From: Nocardia transvalensis NBRC 15921
GTDB lineage: Bacteria; Actinomycetota; Actinomycetes; Mycobacteriales; Mycobacteriaceae
Length of the DNA: 64,000 nucleotides
Direction of reading: 5' to 3'
NCBI RefSeq assembly: GCF_000308875.1
Contig: NZ_BAGL01000125.1
Coordinates: 1 to 64,000 of the forward strand
This document shows, one piece after another, positions 1-8,623 of this stretch. Position 1 is the stretch's first letter; every line of letters begins with the position of its first letter. Below the pieces are notes generated by a model, which was not told where the DNA came from, ran no database searches, and was given only the letters and a program-made list of their open reading frames with translations. A program made the position numbers and the translations under genes.

Positions 1-593
1 AAGCCGTCGGGGGCCGCGGCGACCGCCTCGCCACCCTGATCCGCGAAACCCGCGACCTGGTCAACAACCTCGCCGCCCGCTCCGACCGCATCCGCGACAT
101 CCTCGCCACCACAGGCGATCTGAGCGCCACACTGGCCGGGCAGCGACAAAGCGTGACCGACGCGATGGCCTCGGCCGGGCCCGCGCTGGAGGTCATCGGC
201 GACAACACCCAGAACATCGTCGACCTCGTCGGCCAGGTCAACCGGATCTCCGCGCAGATCGCCAAGTTCCCCTCGATCCAGGGCACCAACGACCGCAGCC
301 TGATCGACTCGATGAACAAGCTCGCCGACGGGCTGAACGTCGCATCCAACACCCCCAGCGCGAATCTGGACGGCCTCATCGGGCTCGTCCCGCTCATCAT
401 GAAGGTCACGAACGCGTCGTCCGCCCACGTGAACGTCGACATCGCGCAGCTCGCGGTCGGCGCGACCCCGGACCCGAACAGTCCCGGCGACGCCGGCGGG
501 CGGGTGCCGGACGCCACGGACTGGACGAATTTCGTCGGATCGCTGACCTACACCCTCAACCGTCTGAAGGACAGAGTCGAGCCGGGCCGATGA
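1..593 (+). CDS. MCE family protein, 5' end outside window
   Basis: The reading frame is open from base 3 and ends at the TGA at 591-593, so the N-terminal membrane segment and MlaD domain lie outside the window. What is visible (about 197 residues) is the helical region typical of MCE proteins, with heptad-like stretches such as DLVNNLAARSDRIRDIL and a short hydrophilic C-terminus. MCE proteins form the periplasm-spanning tunnel of Mce lipid and sterol importers. The stop overlaps the ATG of the next MCE gene, so the two are translationally coupled. Its position before what looks like the last MCE gene suggests the mceE slot, but this is not certain. Confidence 0.85.
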   Translation, partial: AVGGRGDRLATLIRETRDLVNNLAARSDRIRDILATTGDLSATLAGQRQSVTDAMASAGPALEVIGDNTQNIVDLVGQVNRISAQIAKFPSIQGTNDRSLIDSMNKLADGLNVASNTPSANLDGLIGLVPLIMKVTNASSAHVNVDIAQLAVGATPDPNSPGDAGGRVPDATDWTNFVGSLTYTLNRLKDRVEPGR

Positions 594-1861
594 TCACAGC
601 AGTCGTACGAAACGTGATGGAGCCGCCGGCGCGAGCGCTGGTGTACTCGGCGCGGCTGGTGTCGCGCCACAGCCTGCTGACCTCGTGCCTGGGGCTGGTG
701 GCCGTGCTCGTCCTCGGCGCCGGGTACCTGACCATGGGCTCGTTGCGGATCAACCCGTTCCGCTCGCAGTACCAGGTGCGCGTGGAACTGGCGCAATCCG
801 GTGGCCTGCTGCCCGCGCAGGACGTGACGCTGCGCGGCGTGCGGGTGGGGCGCGTGCGGTCGGTCGACGTGAACGGCGACAAGGTCGTCGCCGTCGCCGC
901 GATCGACTCCGGCGTGCGGATCCCCTCGGGCGGCGATGTACGGGTCTCGTCGCTGTCGGCGGCCGGGGAACAGTTCCTGGACTTCCTGCCCACCGCCGAC
1001 AGCGGGCCCTATCTGTCCGACGGCGCGGTCGTCACCCCGGATCACACCTCGACGCCGACCACCATGGCCGACGTGCTCGGCAGTATGAGCGGCACGCTGA
1101 CGCAGATCGATCCGGCGAAGATCGAGGCCATCGTCCACGAGGTCGGTGGCGGCTCGGACGGTCCGCAGAAGCTGGCGGCCGTCGTGGACGGCGGCATGTT
1201 CATGCTCTCCACGCTGGATTCGGTGCTGCCACAGACCGTTTCGCTGTTGCACAACAGCAAGGCGGTGTTGCACACCGTGGGTGAGATGAATCCGGGACTA
1301 CAGGCGACCGCCGGGAATCTGGCGCAGACCGCGGCGGGCGTCGACTCGATGACGGGCGGCTACCGGACGCTGGCCGGCAACGGCCCGAACGCCCTGGCCG
1401 CGGCGGACACGATCATCGCCGACAACTCGCCGACCATGGTGCAGCTGCTGGGCAACCTGACCACCACCTCGCAGATGGCCTACCAACACATCCCGGCGAT
1501 GCAAGAGTTCTTCTGGCCGCAGCAGCGGACCGGCTCGACCCTGGACGCCATCCGTTCCGCCATGCACGACGGCGCGGTCTGGGCCATCGTGAGCCCGTAC
1601 CCGAAGTACGCGTGCGACTACGACCTGCCCCGCGACCCGGGTTCGGCGGCGAATTATCCGGAACCGTACCTGCACGCCCGGTGCACCAACCCCGATCCGT
1701 CGCTGCTGCCGCGCGGCGCGGCCAATGCCCCGCGCCCGCCGGGTGACGACACCGCCACGATTCCGCCCGGCGTGGACCCGGCGCAGCGCGCCGATCCGAC
1801 GCCCACCGGGCCGTACAGCCTTCCGACCACCCCCGGTGGCCCGTTCGTGCCGGGGGGATAG
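590..1861 (+). CDS. MCE family protein (MceF-like position)
   Basis: 423 residues. One N-terminal transmembrane segment (about residues 28-50, rich in Leu, Val and Gly) is followed by an MlaD/MCE beta-barrel domain (about 57-135, with SGGLLPAQDVTLRGVRVGRV), a long helical region, and a Pro-rich C-terminal tail from about residue 370. This order is the family layout of Mce lipid-import tunnel subunits. The ATG at 590 overlaps the TGA of the preceding MCE gene. It is followed by an Mce-associated protein, so it is the last MCE gene of the operon, the usual mceF position. The substrate of the importer cannot be read from the sequence. Confidence 0.9.
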   Translation: MITAVVRNVMEPPARALVYSARLVSRHSLLTSCLGLVAVLVLGAGYLTMGSLRINPFRSQYQVRVELAQSGGLLPAQDVTLRGVRVGRVRSVDVNGDKVVAVAAIDSGVRIPSGGDVRVSSLSAAGEQFLDFLPTADSGPYLSDGAVVTPDHTSTPTTMADVLGSMSGTLTQIDPAKIEAIVHEVGGGSDGPQKLAAVVDGGMFMLSTLDSVLPQTVSLLHNSKAVLHTVGEMNPGLQATAGNLAQTAAGVDSMTGGYRTLAGNGPNALAAADTIIADNSPTMVQLLGNLTTTSQMAYQHIPAMQEFFWPQQRTGSTLDAIRSAMHDGAVWAIVSPYPKYACDYDLPRDPGSAANYPEPYLHARCTNPDPSLLPRGAANAPRPPGDDTATIPPGVDPAQRADPTPTGPYSLPTTPGGPFVPGG

Positions 1862-1908
1862 CGCTTCAGGGTCGCGTGACCCGCGACCCGTGACGATGGG
1901 AGAGATCC

Positions 1909-2505
1909 ATGAACAGCACATCGGTGGTGACGCCGGAAAAGGATTCCGCCGCACCGTCGTCCGAGGACGAGAACGCGGCGGCCGCCGGCACCGAGGCCGC
2001 CACGGAGTCCGCGCGATCGTGGCGGGAGCGGCTGCCGAGCCCGCTGACCGCGGTGCTGATCGCGCTTCTGGTGGTCGCCGTGGTGTTCGCGGTGGTCTTC
2101 GGCTGGAAGCTGGAGAACCGCAACGATCGCAGCGACGCGGGCCGGGCGGCCCTGGACGCCGCGCAGAACTACGCGGTCGTCCTCACCAGTATCGACTCCG
2201 CGCATCTGGACCCCGATATCGCGGCCGTCCTGAACGGCGCCACCGGCGAGTTCAAGGATATGTACAGCAAATCCGCCGATCAGCTGAAACCGATGCTGCT
2301 GCAGGCGAAATCGGTGAGCAAGGGGCACGTGGTCGCCGCCAGCGTGCAATCCGCCTCGGAGAACCACGCCGTGATCATGCTGTTCGTCGACGCGGAGATC
2401 ACGAACGTGACCAACCCCCAGCCCCGCATCGACCGCAACCGCATCCTCATGACCATGGACAAGGTCGGCGACCGCTGGCTGGCCGCCAAGGTCGAACTGC
2501 CCTAG
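1909..2505 (+). CDS. Mce-associated membrane protein
   Basis: 198 residues. An acidic, Ala/Glu-rich cytoplasmic N-terminus precedes one transmembrane helix (about residues 44-66, PLTAVLIALLVVAVVFAVV) and a soluble alpha/beta C-terminal domain outside the membrane. This is the architecture of Mam proteins encoded at the ends of mce operons, which help stabilise the importer. A purine-rich GGGAGAG sits before the ATG. It lies 47 bases after the last MCE gene and is probably cotranscribed with it. Confidence 0.85.
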   Translation: MNSTSVVTPEKDSAAPSSEDENAAAAGTEAATESARSWRERLPSPLTAVLIALLVVAVVFAVVFGWKLENRNDRSDAGRAALDAAQNYAVVLTSIDSAHLDPDIAAVLNGATGEFKDMYSKSADQLKPMLLQAKSVSKGHVVAASVQSASENHAVIMLFVDAEITNVTNPQPRIDRNRILMTMDKVGDRWLAAKVELP

Positions 2506-2607
2506 GACACCTCTCTCCCCGCCGAACTGATCATGTGATTAGCATGGCGTAGCAGCCGAACTGCGAGTTTCGCGGTGCAGGCAGGTGCGGACGAGGGAGG
2601 TTTCGAC

Positions 2608-3204
2608 ATGGCATCGCCGAGGAGGATCGGCGCGCCCGACGCCAAGAATCGCACGGTCCTGATGGATGCCGCCGAGCAGCTCATGCTGGAGGAGGGGTAC
2701 GCGGCGGTCACCTCGCGCAGCGTCGCGCGCCGCGCGGGCCTGAAGTATCAGCTGGTCTACTACTACTTCCGGACCATGGACGACCTGCTGCTGGCGGTGC
2801 TCGACCGCCGCGCCGAGAAGGGGCTGCGGCGGCAGGCGGAGGCGCTGGCCTCGCCGAATCCGCTGCGCGCGCTGTGGGAGTTCAGCACCGCGCCCGACGC
2901 GGCGAAGCTCACCATGGAATTCGTCGCCCTGGCCAACCACCGCCAGGCGATCCGGTCGGCCCTGAAGGACTACTCGATGCGCTTCCGCGAGGCGGAGATC
3001 ACCGCCCTGCGAACGGCGTTGCGGCGCTACGACTTCGACGTCGACGCCCTGCCCCCGGAGGTCTTCGCGGTCTTGACCGCAGGACTGTCCCGCGTCCTCA
3101 TGCTCGAACAGGCGCTCGGTGTCACGGGCGGCCACGCGGAAACCTTCGACTTCGTCGAGCGCCAGCTGACCCGCCTCGAAGAGACGAAATCAGAGCCCGC
3201 TTAA
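2608..3204 (+). CDS. TetR family transcriptional regulator
   Basis: 198 residues. The N-terminal helix-turn-helix spans about residues 12-58 (LMDAAEQLMLEEGYAAVTSR, then YYYFRTMDDLLLAVLD). The remainder is an all-helical ligand domain without a clear subfamily signature. An upstream GTG at 2575 would add 11 residues, but the ATG at 2608 is preceded by GAGGGAGG at a good distance and is preferred. It follows the mce tail in the same orientation, so it could regulate the mce operon or the genes downstream. Its ligand is unknown. Confidence 0.85.
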   Translation: MASPRRIGAPDAKNRTVLMDAAEQLMLEEGYAAVTSRSVARRAGLKYQLVYYYFRTMDDLLLAVLDRRAEKGLRRQAEALASPNPLRALWEFSTAPDAAKLTMEFVALANHRQAIRSALKDYSMRFREAEITALRTALRRYDFDVDALPPEVFAVLTAGLSRVLMLEQALGVTGGHAETFDFVERQLTRLEETKSEPA

Positions 3205-3231
3205 CCAAGCTGGCCCTCCACGCTCTTGCTT

Positions 3232-3294
3232 CCGGCACGCTTTTGGCCGGAATCCACAGGTGGCAGCGATGGATTCCGGCCAAAAGCATGCCGG
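3232..3294. repeat. Long inverted repeat, dispersed element copy 1
   Basis: Two 25-base arms (3232-3256 and 3270-3294) are complementary except at one position and are separated by a 13-base loop. The core is GCTTTTGGCCGGAATCC. It sits between convergent genes (TetR and DUF427), where it could end transcription from both sides. A second copy with the same core lies at 53746-53801 and a right-arm-only copy at 26295-26318, so it is a dispersed element rather than an ordinary terminator. Confidence 0.8.
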
Positions 3295-3322
3295 GAAAGG
3301 GGGCGGGCCGGAGTGGTAGGCG

Positions 3323-3721
3323 TTAGCCCTTGGCGTAGGGAGCGCTCACCGCCGGCACGGCCACCCCGACCTCCAGTCGCACACGGTCCTGATAGAAGGC
3401 GATATGCCCGCGCAGCAGGGCGACCTCGGGATACGGCTCGGCATATTCCCAGGCGATCGGCTCCGAGCCCGCGGCCGTCCGCCAGTACCGCGCCGTCCCC
3501 TTGAACGGGCAGCGGCTGGTCTGCTCATCGGGAACGAGCAGGTCCATCCGCACATCGGATTCGGGCAGATAGAAGGCGATCCCGTGGTCCTGCTCGGCGA
3601 CGAGCAGCCCCGCGGTCGTCTCCGCCAGCACCTGCTCGTCACGGACGACCCGGATCGAATTGCGGATTCGGTGGATATCGACCCGGTAGTCCGGCCAGTC
3701 GACGAAGCCTGACTGCGGCAC
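3323..3721 (-). CDS. DUF427 domain protein
   Basis: 132 residues, a single DUF427 domain: YLPESDVRMDLL followed by CPFKGTARYW is the family hallmark. Members are small cytoplasmic beta-rich proteins common in actinobacteria; their biochemical role is not established. The gene is separated from the TesB-fold gene upstream by only 18 bases and is probably cotranscribed with it and the amidohydrolase before that. Confidence 0.85.
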   Translation of the reverse strand: MPQSGFVDWPDYRVDIHRIRNSIRVVRDEQVLAETTAGLLVAEQDHGIAFYLPESDVRMDLLVPDEQTSRCPFKGTARYWRTAAGSEPIAWEYAEPYPEVALLRGHIAFYQDRVRLEVGVAVPAVSAPYAKG

Positions 3722-3739
3722 GATCTCGTCTCCTCGGTG

Positions 3740-4576
3740 TCAGAGCGCGGTGGCGGAGGCCGCGGCGCCGGGCGTGCGGAATCCGCGCAGCATCGCGTGC
3801 ACGGTGTAGGAGGCGGCCAGCCGGCCGTCCCGGGTGTGCACGCGTCCCTCGCTGTGGGCGTGGCCGCGGCCGGTGTAGGTGGCCCGGGTGGCGTACAGCA
3901 GCCAGTCCGTCACGTCCGCGTCGTCGTGAAAGGTGATGGTGGCCATGGTGATTCCGGTCGAGATCGACCGGTGCGCCATGGCCTCGCCGAATCCGGCGTG
4001 CGGTCGCATCGCCGCCGCGACCGTCCAGTGCGTGATCGACTGGGTGAGCAGCGCCGCGTGCAGGTGGTCGTGCTCGGGAGCGTCGCGGAACCGGGTCCAG
4101 ACGTACAGCTCCGGTGGCCCGATCCGCTGCGGGTCCGGGTCGTAGGCGTCGTCGACCACGCGCATCTCGCGGCCGTCCACCTCGGTGCCCGGAATCGCCA
4201 GCGGCCGCAGCCGTTCCGGGGGAGTGACGTGCGGCATCGGCTCCGCCGAGTGCACCAGGTCGGCCGCCCCGGCGTCGAGGAGAACCATTCCGGCACAGCA
4301 CATCTGGTCGTGCTGGAGTACCCGCACCTGCGCGGTGGTGAAGGTGCGCCCCGACCGCAGCGCCTCGACCTCGACGGCATAGCGCGCCTCGTGCTCCACC
4401 ACCCGCGAGAAGATCATCGACGCCGAGGTGACCCGCTGTCCGGGCACCTCCTTGGCGGCGGCCACCACGGCACTGCCCAGCAGTTGCCCGGCCTCGACGA
4501 CGTTGCGTTCGGTCGGGCCGTGGGCGGGGGCGTGGTAGAGGCCCCCGCCGCACGGCCGGACGTCCATGAGGCGCAC
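3740..4576 (-). CDS. TesB-fold acyl-CoA thioesterase-like protein
   Basis: About 278 residues from the GTG at 4576. The start is uncertain: the frame stays open further upstream across the end of the amidohydrolase gene. The order of segments matches the double-hotdog acyl-CoA thioesterase II family, including DDADVTDWLLYATRATYTGRG, which resembles the second hotdog. However, the usual SLDH segment carrying the catalytic Asp reads SISTG here, and the Gln near the C-terminus of active TesB enzymes is not recognisable. It may therefore be a non-catalytic or altered member. It lies directly downstream of the amidohydrolase and is probably in one transcript with it. Confidence 0.7.
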   Translation of the reverse strand: MRLMDVRPCGGGLYHAPAHGPTERNVVEAGQLLGSAVVAAAKEVPGQRVTSASMIFSRVVEHEARYAVEVEALRSGRTFTTAQVRVLQHDQMCCAGMVLLDAGAADLVHSAEPMPHVTPPERLRPLAIPGTEVDGREMRVVDDAYDPDPQRIGPPELYVWTRFRDAPEHDHLHAALLTQSITHWTVAAAMRPHAGFGEAMAHRSISTGITMATITFHDDADVTDWLLYATRATYTGRGHAHSEGRVHTRDGRLAASYTVHAMLRGFRTPGAAASATAL

Positions 4577-4623
4577 CAGCTCCCGCTGGCTCCAGCCCGG
4601 GGCGGAGGGCCGCTCCGCCGCCG

Positions 4624-5877
4624 TCAGCTCGCCCTCGCCGCGTAAGCTTCGGCGTACTGCTTGCGCGACGTCGTCGAGGTGTCGACGTCCTTGGCCTGTT
4701 CGCGCAGCGCGCCGACCGTCGCCTGGTCCTTCGCGATGTGCTGGAACGGATCCCAGTTCAGGAAGCGGCAGGCGTTCTGCCAGGTGATCTTGTTGATATC
4801 CGCGTCGTCGGCCCCGGCCGCCTGGAGCTCCTCCAGCACGAATTCCGGCGCGTTGGGCCAGATCGAATCCGAGTGCGGGTAGTCGCATTCCCACGCGATG
4901 TTGTCGATGCCGATGTCGTGGCGCATCTTCAGCGAGGTCCGGTCGGTGACGTAACAGGAGAGGGTGTGCTCCCGGAAGACCTCGCTGGGCAGCTTGCCGC
5001 CGAAGTCGCGCCGCAGCCACTTCTGGTTGGTGTAGTGCCGGTCGGAGCGATCGAGGAAGAACGGGATCCAGCCGACGCCGCCCTCGGAGAACGAGACCTT
5101 CAGCTTGGGATAGGTCCGGAACGCCGGCCCCCACAGCAGATCCTGGGCCGCGATCAGCGAGACGCTCGGCGCCAGCACCATCAGGTTGTCGATCGGCGCG
5201 TTCGGCGCCAGGTTCAGCACCCGGAAGCCCTGGCCGATATGCAGATTCATCACCGTGTCGTGCTCGGACAGCGCCTCGAACACCGGGCCCCAGTACTCCA
5301 TGTCGTGGTAGCTGGGCAGGCCGTCGAGGTGCGGCAGCTCCGGCATGGACACCGAATGGCAGCCCTTCGCGGCGACGCGCGCGATCTCGGCGACGGCCAG
5401 CGTCGGATCCCACAGCGGCAGGATCGACAGCGGGATGAACCGGCCCGGGTACGCGCCCGCCCAGTCCTCGATGTGCCAGTCGTTGTACGCCTGGATCATC
5501 GCGACGGTGATCTCGTCCTTGAAGTAGGCCAGGTGGCCCGCGCTGAATCCGGCGAAGGTGGGGAAGCACATCGAGGCCAGGATGCCGTTGGCGTTCATAT
5601 CGCGGATGCGCTCGTGCACGTCGTACACGCCGGGGCGCATCTCGGCGTAGCCGGCCGGGTCGTAACCCCACTCCTCCGGCGGCCAGGAGACCACGGCGTT
5701 GAGGCCGGTGACGCCCGTCGGCCGGTCCCGGTAGACCCACCGGTCGATGCCCTTCTCGTCGACGACGACCTTCGGGGCCAGGTCGGCCCACTTCTTCGGG
5801 ACGTGGCCGTCGAACATGTGGATCGGTTCGACCACATGGTCGTCGATGCTTACCAGGATCATGTCGTCGATGTTCAC
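4624..5877 (-). CDS. Amidohydrolase family protein (amidohydrolase 2/ACMSD type)
   Basis: 417 residues. The N-terminus SIDDHVVEPIHMFDGHVP supplies the first metal-ligand segment of this actinobacterial group, and the C-terminal WECDYPHSDS keeps the conserved metal Asp. Family members are (beta/alpha)8 metal enzymes acting as hydrolases or decarboxylases on cyclic acids. The ATG at 5877 is preceded by GCGAGGAG. A GAGAAT-type dyad (5953-5967) lies 76 bases upstream of the start, placing this gene in the putative shared regulon. It leads the TesB-like and DUF427 genes. The substrate is unknown. Confidence 0.85.
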   Translation of the reverse strand: MNIDDMILVSIDDHVVEPIHMFDGHVPKKWADLAPKVVVDEKGIDRWVYRDRPTGVTGLNAVVSWPPEEWGYDPAGYAEMRPGVYDVHERIRDMNANGILASMCFPTFAGFSAGHLAYFKDEITVAMIQAYNDWHIEDWAGAYPGRFIPLSILPLWDPTLAVAEIARVAAKGCHSVSMPELPHLDGLPSYHDMEYWGPVFEALSEHDTVMNLHIGQGFRVLNLAPNAPIDNLMVLAPSVSLIAAQDLLWGPAFRTYPKLKVSFSEGGVGWIPFFLDRSDRHYTNQKWLRRDFGGKLPSEVFREHTLSCYVTDRTSLKMRHDIGIDNIAWECDYPHSDSIWPNAPEFVLEELQAAGADDADINKITWQNACRFLNWDPFQHIAKDQATVGALREQAKDVDTSTTSRKQYAEAYAARAS

Positions 5878-5952
5878 GGGACTCCTCGCTGCTCGTGCTA
5901 GTTCGGACGGGTCGACCCCGATCGCGGCGGGAGATCAGCAATCTCCCCTCGT

Positions 5953-5967
5953 GAGAATCATACTCTC
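5953..5967. promoter_or_regulatory. GAGAAY-type operator, site 1
   Basis: GAGAATCATACTCTC, matching the consensus GAGAAYNNNAYTCTC at every defined position. It lies 76 bases upstream of the minus-strand amidohydrolase start, in the intergenic space shared with the end of the MftR-like gene. Confidence 0.7.
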
Positions 5968-5989
5968 GCCAATGGGGTAGACGATACAC

Positions 5990-6595
5990 TCAGGTGTCGG
6001 CGCTGGGTGTGGTGTCGGGGAACCCGGCCGCCAGCGCGCACAGCGCGCTGTCCAGATACGCGGTCAGATCGGCGTCGGCTCGCCGCACCCAGCTGTCGTA
6101 GGCGGCGCGGCACACCGCCAGCGTCGCCCGCCCGACCACGAGCGGATACAGCGAATCCGGCGAGGTTCCGGTGCGCCGCGCGGCGAATTCGCTGATCGCC
6201 CGCTCCCATGCCTCGTAGTGCACCGCGGCGCTGGCGATCAGATCCGGCACGGTACTGAGCAGGCTCATTCGCAGCCGGAGTTCCGGGATGTCGGTGGCGC
6301 GGTAGTCGTTGGCCGCCAGCACGGCCCGGCGGATGCCGGGGAACAGGCCGAGGCCGGGCGGGGTCTCGTCGAGCAGCGCCCGGAGTGCGCGGACCTCGCC
6401 GTCGAACCGGAACCACAGCACCGCCGCCTTCGAGTCGAAGTAGCGGAAGAATGTGCGCCCGCTGACCCCGGCGGTGGCGGCGATCTGCTCCACGGTCGTC
6501 TCCTCGAAGCCCTGGGCGGTGAACAGTTCCAGGGCGATGAGTTCGAGTTCGCGGCGGTTGGTCCCCCGGGGCCGGCCGCCCCTTGTTTCTGACAC
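5990..6595 (-). CDS. TetR regulator, MftR-like
   Basis: 201 residues. The N-terminal helix-turn-helix (about residues 10-55) reads ELIALELFTAQGFEETTVEQ and then SGRTFFRYFDSK, and the C-terminal domain shows ELRLRMSLLSTVPDL and ATLAVCRAAYDSWV, which resemble the mycofactocin-system regulator MftR. The neighbour on the opposite strand is a mycofactocin-type SDR, which supports this. No mftA peptide with the usual C-terminal IDGMCGVY, and no mftB-F gene, is in the window. It may therefore be a stand-alone paralogue that senses an acyl-CoA or other metabolite. Identity is by motif recall only. Confidence 0.7.
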   Translation of the reverse strand: MSETRGGRPRGTNRRELELIALELFTAQGFEETTVEQIAATAGVSGRTFFRYFDSKAAVLWFRFDGEVRALRALLDETPPGLGLFPGIRRAVLAANDYRATDIPELRLRMSLLSTVPDLIASAAVHYEAWERAISEFAARRTGTSPDSLYPLVVGRATLAVCRAAYDSWVRRADADLTAYLDSALCALAAGFPDTTPSADT

Positions 6596-6616
6596 GAAGT
6601 GACATTACCGTATTGG

Positions 6617-6649
6617 GAGAATAATATTTCCGTTTTGTCATACGATGAC
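6617..6649. promoter_or_regulatory. Operator region between MftR-like gene and SDR
   Basis: Two dyads lie in the divergent promoter. GAGAATAATATTTCC (6617-6631) is an imperfect match to the GAGAAYNNNAYTCTC sites, with a perfect left half. GTCATACGATGAC (6637-6649) is a perfect 5-3-5 inverted repeat not seen at the other promoters, and is the better candidate for the local TetR. Confidence 0.5.
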
Positions 6650-6770
6650 GGAAATCCGGCTCCCGGGAGTTCTCATCGACGCCCTCGCGCGCCAGGTCGA
6701 GCAGTGGCACGGAACGGCGGTGGCGTGATGCGTTCGGGACATGACGGCGGGCGGGGAGAGGAGTAGCGCC

Positions 6771-7607
6771 ATGGTGCGGGCTCGAAATGTGGTGAACGGC
6801 AGCGGACATCGGCGGGTCGCCGTGGTGACCGGCGCGGCGCGCGGGATCGGCGCCGCCACGGTGCTGGCCCTCGCCGACCGGGGCTGGTCGGTGCTGGCGG
6901 TGGATATGGCCGCCGACGACGCGGTGCTGCCGTATCCGATGGGAACCAAGCAGGAACTGCTGGCGGTCGCCACCGAGGCCGGGGGCCGGGTCAACCGGGT
7001 CGGCGCGGTGCGCCCGTTCGTGGCCGACGTCCGCGACCCCGACGCACTGCGGGCGGCCGTGGCCGAGGCTGTGGACACGTGGGGCGGACTGGACGCCGCC
7101 GTCGGCGCGGCCGGCGTCATCGCGGGCGGAGTTCCGCTGTGGGACATGCCGATCGATCAGGAGCGCGCGGTGCTCGACGTCTGCCTGGGCGGGGTCGTGA
7201 ATCTGGCACGGGCGGCCGTCCCCGCGCTGCTCGAGCGCCCCGAACCGCGGTCGGGCCGCTTCCTCGCCGTGGCGTCGGCCGCCGCGACCAAGGGCCTGCC
7301 GCTGCTGGCGGCCTACTGCGCCGCGAAATCCGGTGTGGCGGGACTGATTCGCGCGCTCGGCGCGGAACTCGGCGGGACCGGCGTCACCGCGAACGCGGTC
7401 AGCCCCGGCTCCACCGACACCGCGATCCTGGACGAGACGGCCCGGATGTACGGGATGCCGGACGCCGCCCGCTTCGCCGATCAGCAGCCCGTCGGCCGCC
7501 TGCTCCAGCCCGCCGAGATCGCCGCGGTCCTGGCCTTCCTGGCCGGCGCCGACAACAGCGCGATGACCGGCTCGGTGATTCCGGTCGACGGCGGTCTGGC
7601 CCTGTGA
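6771..7607 (+). CDS. Mycofactocin-coupled type SDR oxidoreductase
   Basis: 278 residues, Rossmann fold. The N-terminal cofactor motif is TGAARGIG and the catalytic YCAAK occurs in the usual place. The segment AADDAVLPYPMGTKQEL after the second beta strand is the insertion typical of SDRs that use mycofactocin as electron acceptor and keep NAD bound. The start at 6771 is preferred over 6741 because GGGGAGAGGAG lies just before it. It faces the MftR-like regulator across a 175-base promoter region. It probably oxidises an alcohol; the substrate is unknown. Confidence 0.8.
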   Translation: MVRARNVVNGSGHRRVAVVTGAARGIGAATVLALADRGWSVLAVDMAADDAVLPYPMGTKQELLAVATEAGGRVNRVGAVRPFVADVRDPDALRAAVAEAVDTWGGLDAAVGAAGVIAGGVPLWDMPIDQERAVLDVCLGGVVNLARAAVPALLERPEPRSGRFLAVASAAATKGLPLLAAYCAAKSGVAGLIRALGAELGGTGVTANAVSPGSTDTAILDETARMYGMPDAARFADQQPVGRLLQPAEIAAVLAFLAGADNSAMTGSVIPVDGGLAL

Positions 7608-7651
7608 CCGACCCGTTCCCCGCGGGTGTGCGGGATCTGTGAAGGAGTTCC

Positions 7652-8611
7652 ATGTCCGCGCCCCGCGACGGCGTCGACGGGCCGCCCCTGCTGCCCGGAT
7701 TCGGTGAGCCGCTGCGCTATACGGCCGGGGAGGCCGCGTCCGCCGTCGGCATCCCGCTCGCGCAGGCCCGGCAGTACTGGCGCGCGCTCGGCTATCCGCC
7801 GATCGACGAGGAGGCGGTGGCGTTCGGCGCGTCGGATGTGCAGTTGCTCCGGACGATCAGCGGCTACGTCTCCGAAGGGGTGATGGCCGAGGCGGATACG
7901 CTGCGCCTGACCCGCGTCCTGACGCGGGCGATCGCGCACCTGGCGCATTTGCAGGTGGAGATCCTGGCCAGCCAGCAGGCCCGGGCGCGGGCCGGTGGCA
8001 TCGACGTGGTGCATCAGATGATGCAGCGGATGCCGGAGGTGCAGCGGGTCCTCGGGCAGATCTGGGTCCGCCAATTATCCGGCGCCATACGGGGTTTCGA
8101 GGAGAGCGCCGAGCCGGGCCCGGACACGTCGGTGGCGGTCGGGTTCGCCGATATCGTCGACTTCACGGAACTGAGCCGCGCCCGCGGGGACAGCGAGCTG
8201 ACCCGCATCGTCGGCCGCTTCGAATTCCGGTCGACACAGGTGATCTTCGAATCGGGCGGCAACGTGGTCAAGATGCTGGGCGACGAGGTCCTGTTCACCG
8301 CGGACGATCCGGCCGCCGTCGCGGAGATCGGCACCCGGCTGATCGCGCAGTTCGCCGGGGACGCCGATATTCCGGGGCTGCGGGTGGGCGTCGCGTGGGG
8401 GCCGGTGGTCCGGTATCTGGGCGATATCTTCGGCAACACCGTCAATCTCGCCAGCCGCCTGACCACCCTGGCCGAGCCCGGCACGGTGCTGGCGGCGCCC
8501 GCGGTCGCGCGGGAACTGGCGGCCCATCCCGGCTTCCGGCTGACGCCGTTGCCGGACACCGAGATTCGCGGCATCGGCACGGTACGGCCGGCGCTGGTCG
8601 ACCGCAACTGA
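7652..8611 (+). CDS. Class III adenylate/guanylate cyclase
   Basis: 319 residues. Residues 1 to about 160 form a helical regulatory region resembling the N-terminal domain of mycobacterial cyclases with a pH- or lipid-sensing autoinhibitory part. The C-terminal cyclase domain contains the first metal Asp (VGFADIVDFT), the base-selecting Lys and second metal Asp (VVKMLGDEVLF) and the transition-state Asn/Arg (NTVNLASRLTT). All key residues are present, so the enzyme should be active and make cAMP. The start is preceded by GAAGGAG. It lies 44 bases after the SDR gene and may share its transcript. Confidence 0.85.
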   Translation: MSAPRDGVDGPPLLPGFGEPLRYTAGEAASAVGIPLAQARQYWRALGYPPIDEEAVAFGASDVQLLRTISGYVSEGVMAEADTLRLTRVLTRAIAHLAHLQVEILASQQARARAGGIDVVHQMMQRMPEVQRVLGQIWVRQLSGAIRGFEESAEPGPDTSVAVGFADIVDFTELSRARGDSELTRIVGRFEFRSTQVIFESGGNVVKMLGDEVLFTADDPAAVAEIGTRLIAQFAGDADIPGLRVGVAWGPVVRYLGDIFGNTVNLASRLTTLAEPGTVLAAPAVARELAAHPGFRLTPLPDTEIRGIGTVRPALVDRN

Positions 8612-8623
8612 GACGAGGTACGC

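Noticed and set aside
6645..6728. 27-codon frame between the MftR-like gene and the SDR, considered as mftA
   Set aside because: It lacks the C-terminal IDGMCGVY of MftA and has no ribosome site.
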